Assembly: GCA_903907665.1 (NCBI GenBank)
Contig: CAIVOW010000049.1
Coordinates: 1-15,073, forward strand
From: an uncultured Actinomycetes bacterium
Lineage (GTDB): Bacteria > Actinomycetota > Actinomycetes > Nanopelagicales > Nanopelagicaceae
DNA length: 15,073 nucleotides
Direction of reading: 5' to 3'
Both the position numbers and the translations under genes were made by a program. The notes beneath the pieces were generated by a model, which worked only from the letters and a program-made list of their open reading frames with translations, had not been told where the DNA came from and did not search any database. This document shows, piece by piece, positions 14,232 through 15,073 of the stretch. Position 1 is the stretch's first letter; every line of letters begins with the position of its first letter.

Positions 14232-15073
14232 ATGGGATTTAAGGTTAAAGTAGATGGTAATTGGCGTTCATTTCGCCATCGTAATTACCGCATCCTTTTT
14301 CCAGCTAACACCATTTCAAATATCGGCAGCTGGGCTCAACGCGTTGCTCAAGATTGGTTAATTCTAGAACTAACCCACAGTGGAACGTATTTAGGAATTG
14401 TTACTGCCATTCAATTTACGCCGGTCCTATTTTTCTCACTGCATGGTGGTGCGCTGGCGGATCGATTTAATAAACGTAAACTTTTAATGGGCACAAATGC
14501 CCTAGGTGCTTTCTCTGCGCTGGCACTTGGCACCTTGGTAATGACGCATCACATTAAACTATGGCATGTCTTTGCACTTGCCGCTGTCTTAGGAATTTCA
14601 ACGGCCGTCGATGCGCCGGTACGACAAGCCTTTGCTTCTGAAATTGTTGGGCACGATGATTTACCAAATGCGGTAAGTCTTAACTCGGCCAACTTTAATG
14701 CGGGCCGTTTAGTCGGGCCCGCAATATCAGGCTTATTAATCGCGGCTTTTGGCACTGGACCTTCTTTTATCGTTAACGGAGTTTCCTATCTCTTTGCAAT
14801 AGGAGCTCTGATAGCAATGCGTGAAGATGAGTTCTTCCAAAGTGATCGTCCAAAAACGATGACTAATGTGCGCGAAGGTTTGCGGTATGCCTTAGCCCGT
14901 CCGGATATTTATGTCGTTATGTTGATGGTTTTCTTTCTTGGAACTTTTGGTCTTAACTTCCAAATCTTTAATGCGCTCATGGCCACTAAAGAATTCGGCA
15001 AAGGTCCAGCTTCCTATGGCTTACTGGGTACTTTTGTAGCCATTGGTTCTTTTTCAGGAGCAATTGCTTCTGC
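14232..15073 (+). CDS. MFS transporter, MFS_3 / EntS-like (N-terminal part; gene runs off the right edge)
   Basis: The first 280 residues of a major facilitator superfamily transporter are visible. The N-terminus (FRHRNYRILFPANTISNIGSWAQRVAQDWLI) and the loop GALADRFNKRKLL, which is the MFS motif A between TM2 and TM3, are characteristic of the enterobactin-exporter-like MFS_3 group. Another conserved stretch is DAPVRQAFASEIVG, then LNSANFNAGRLVGPAISG. About seven to eight of the usual twelve helices lie in the window; the family is normally 400-430 residues. Substrates in this group are siderophores, drugs or unknown; none can be assigned. ATG 14232 is the only in-frame ATG before the conserved sequence, as a TGA at 14211 closes the frame upstream. 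GAGAAGAG just before it is a poor, very close ribosome binding site. Confidence 0.9.
   Translation, partial: MGFKVKVDGNWRSFRHRNYRILFPANTISNIGSWAQRVAQDWLILELTHSGTYLGIVTAIQFTPVLFFSLHGGALADRFNKRKLLMGTNALGAFSALALGTLVMTHHIKLWHVFALAAVLGISTAVDAPVRQAFASEIVGHDDLPNAVSLNSANFNAGRLVGPAISGLLIAAFGTGPSFIVNGVSYLFAIGALIAMREDEFFQSDRPKTMTNVREGLRYALARPDIYVVMLMVFFLGTFGLNFQIFNALMATKEFGKGPASYGLLGTFVAIGSFSGAIAS

Overview
The window looks like chromosomal DNA from a small-genome, comparatively low-GC actinobacterium, most probably one of the freshwater planktonic lineages (acI / Nanopelagicales-like). The actinobacterial assignment rests on several families: DUF3263, DUF3027, DUF2530, a CspB-type cold-shock protein with a C-terminal extension, a two-domain MutT1 (Nudix plus histidine phosphatase) next to ppk, and a solo CIRCE-controlled groEL without groES. 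Very tight gene packing and by-eye moderate GC suggest the streamlined lineage; that part is inference. No mobile element, integrase, CRISPR array or phage gene was seen, and no gene-free stretch exceeds 300 bases.

Layout. 1-1202 (-): N-terminal 400 residues of a GH2 beta-galactosidase, running off the left edge. 1311-5190: a polyphosphate block, with ppk1 and mutT1 on + meeting an exopolyphosphatase (ppx) on - with one base between the stop codons. 5297-5368: tRNA-Thr(TGT), followed after 27 bases by a beta-carbonic anhydrase. 5889-7900 (-): type II NADH dehydrogenase followed by an alpha/beta hydrolase. 7925-10742 (+): an SDR/DUF2867 protein overlapping a PLP-dependent decarboxylase. 10783-12787 (+): DUF3263, then groEL with promoter, CIRCE operator and a strong terminator. 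12866-14030 (+): DUF3027 protein and a CspB-like protein. 14031-14219 (-): small DUF2530 membrane protein. 14232-end (+): N-terminal 280 residues of an MFS exporter.

How it works together. Ppk1 makes polyphosphate and Ppx removes it, while MutT1 cleans oxidised nucleotides and possibly diadenosine polyphosphates. NDH-2 feeds electrons to the quinone pool. GroEL and the CspB-like protein are general stress and folding functions.

The most interesting signal is regulatory. Six genes (ppx, ndh, the SDR gene, DUF3263, DUF3027, DUF2530) lack a Shine-Dalgarno sequence and carry a TANNNT hexamer exactly 6-7 bases before the start codon, the signature of leaderless mRNAs. Most genes inside or at the head of conventional transcripts (ppk, carbonic anhydrase, decarboxylase, groEL, csp) do have Shine-Dalgarno sequences. 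At ndh/SDR the two divergent -10 hexamers share the same TA dinucleotide. I found no clear new defence, mobile or metabolic system.
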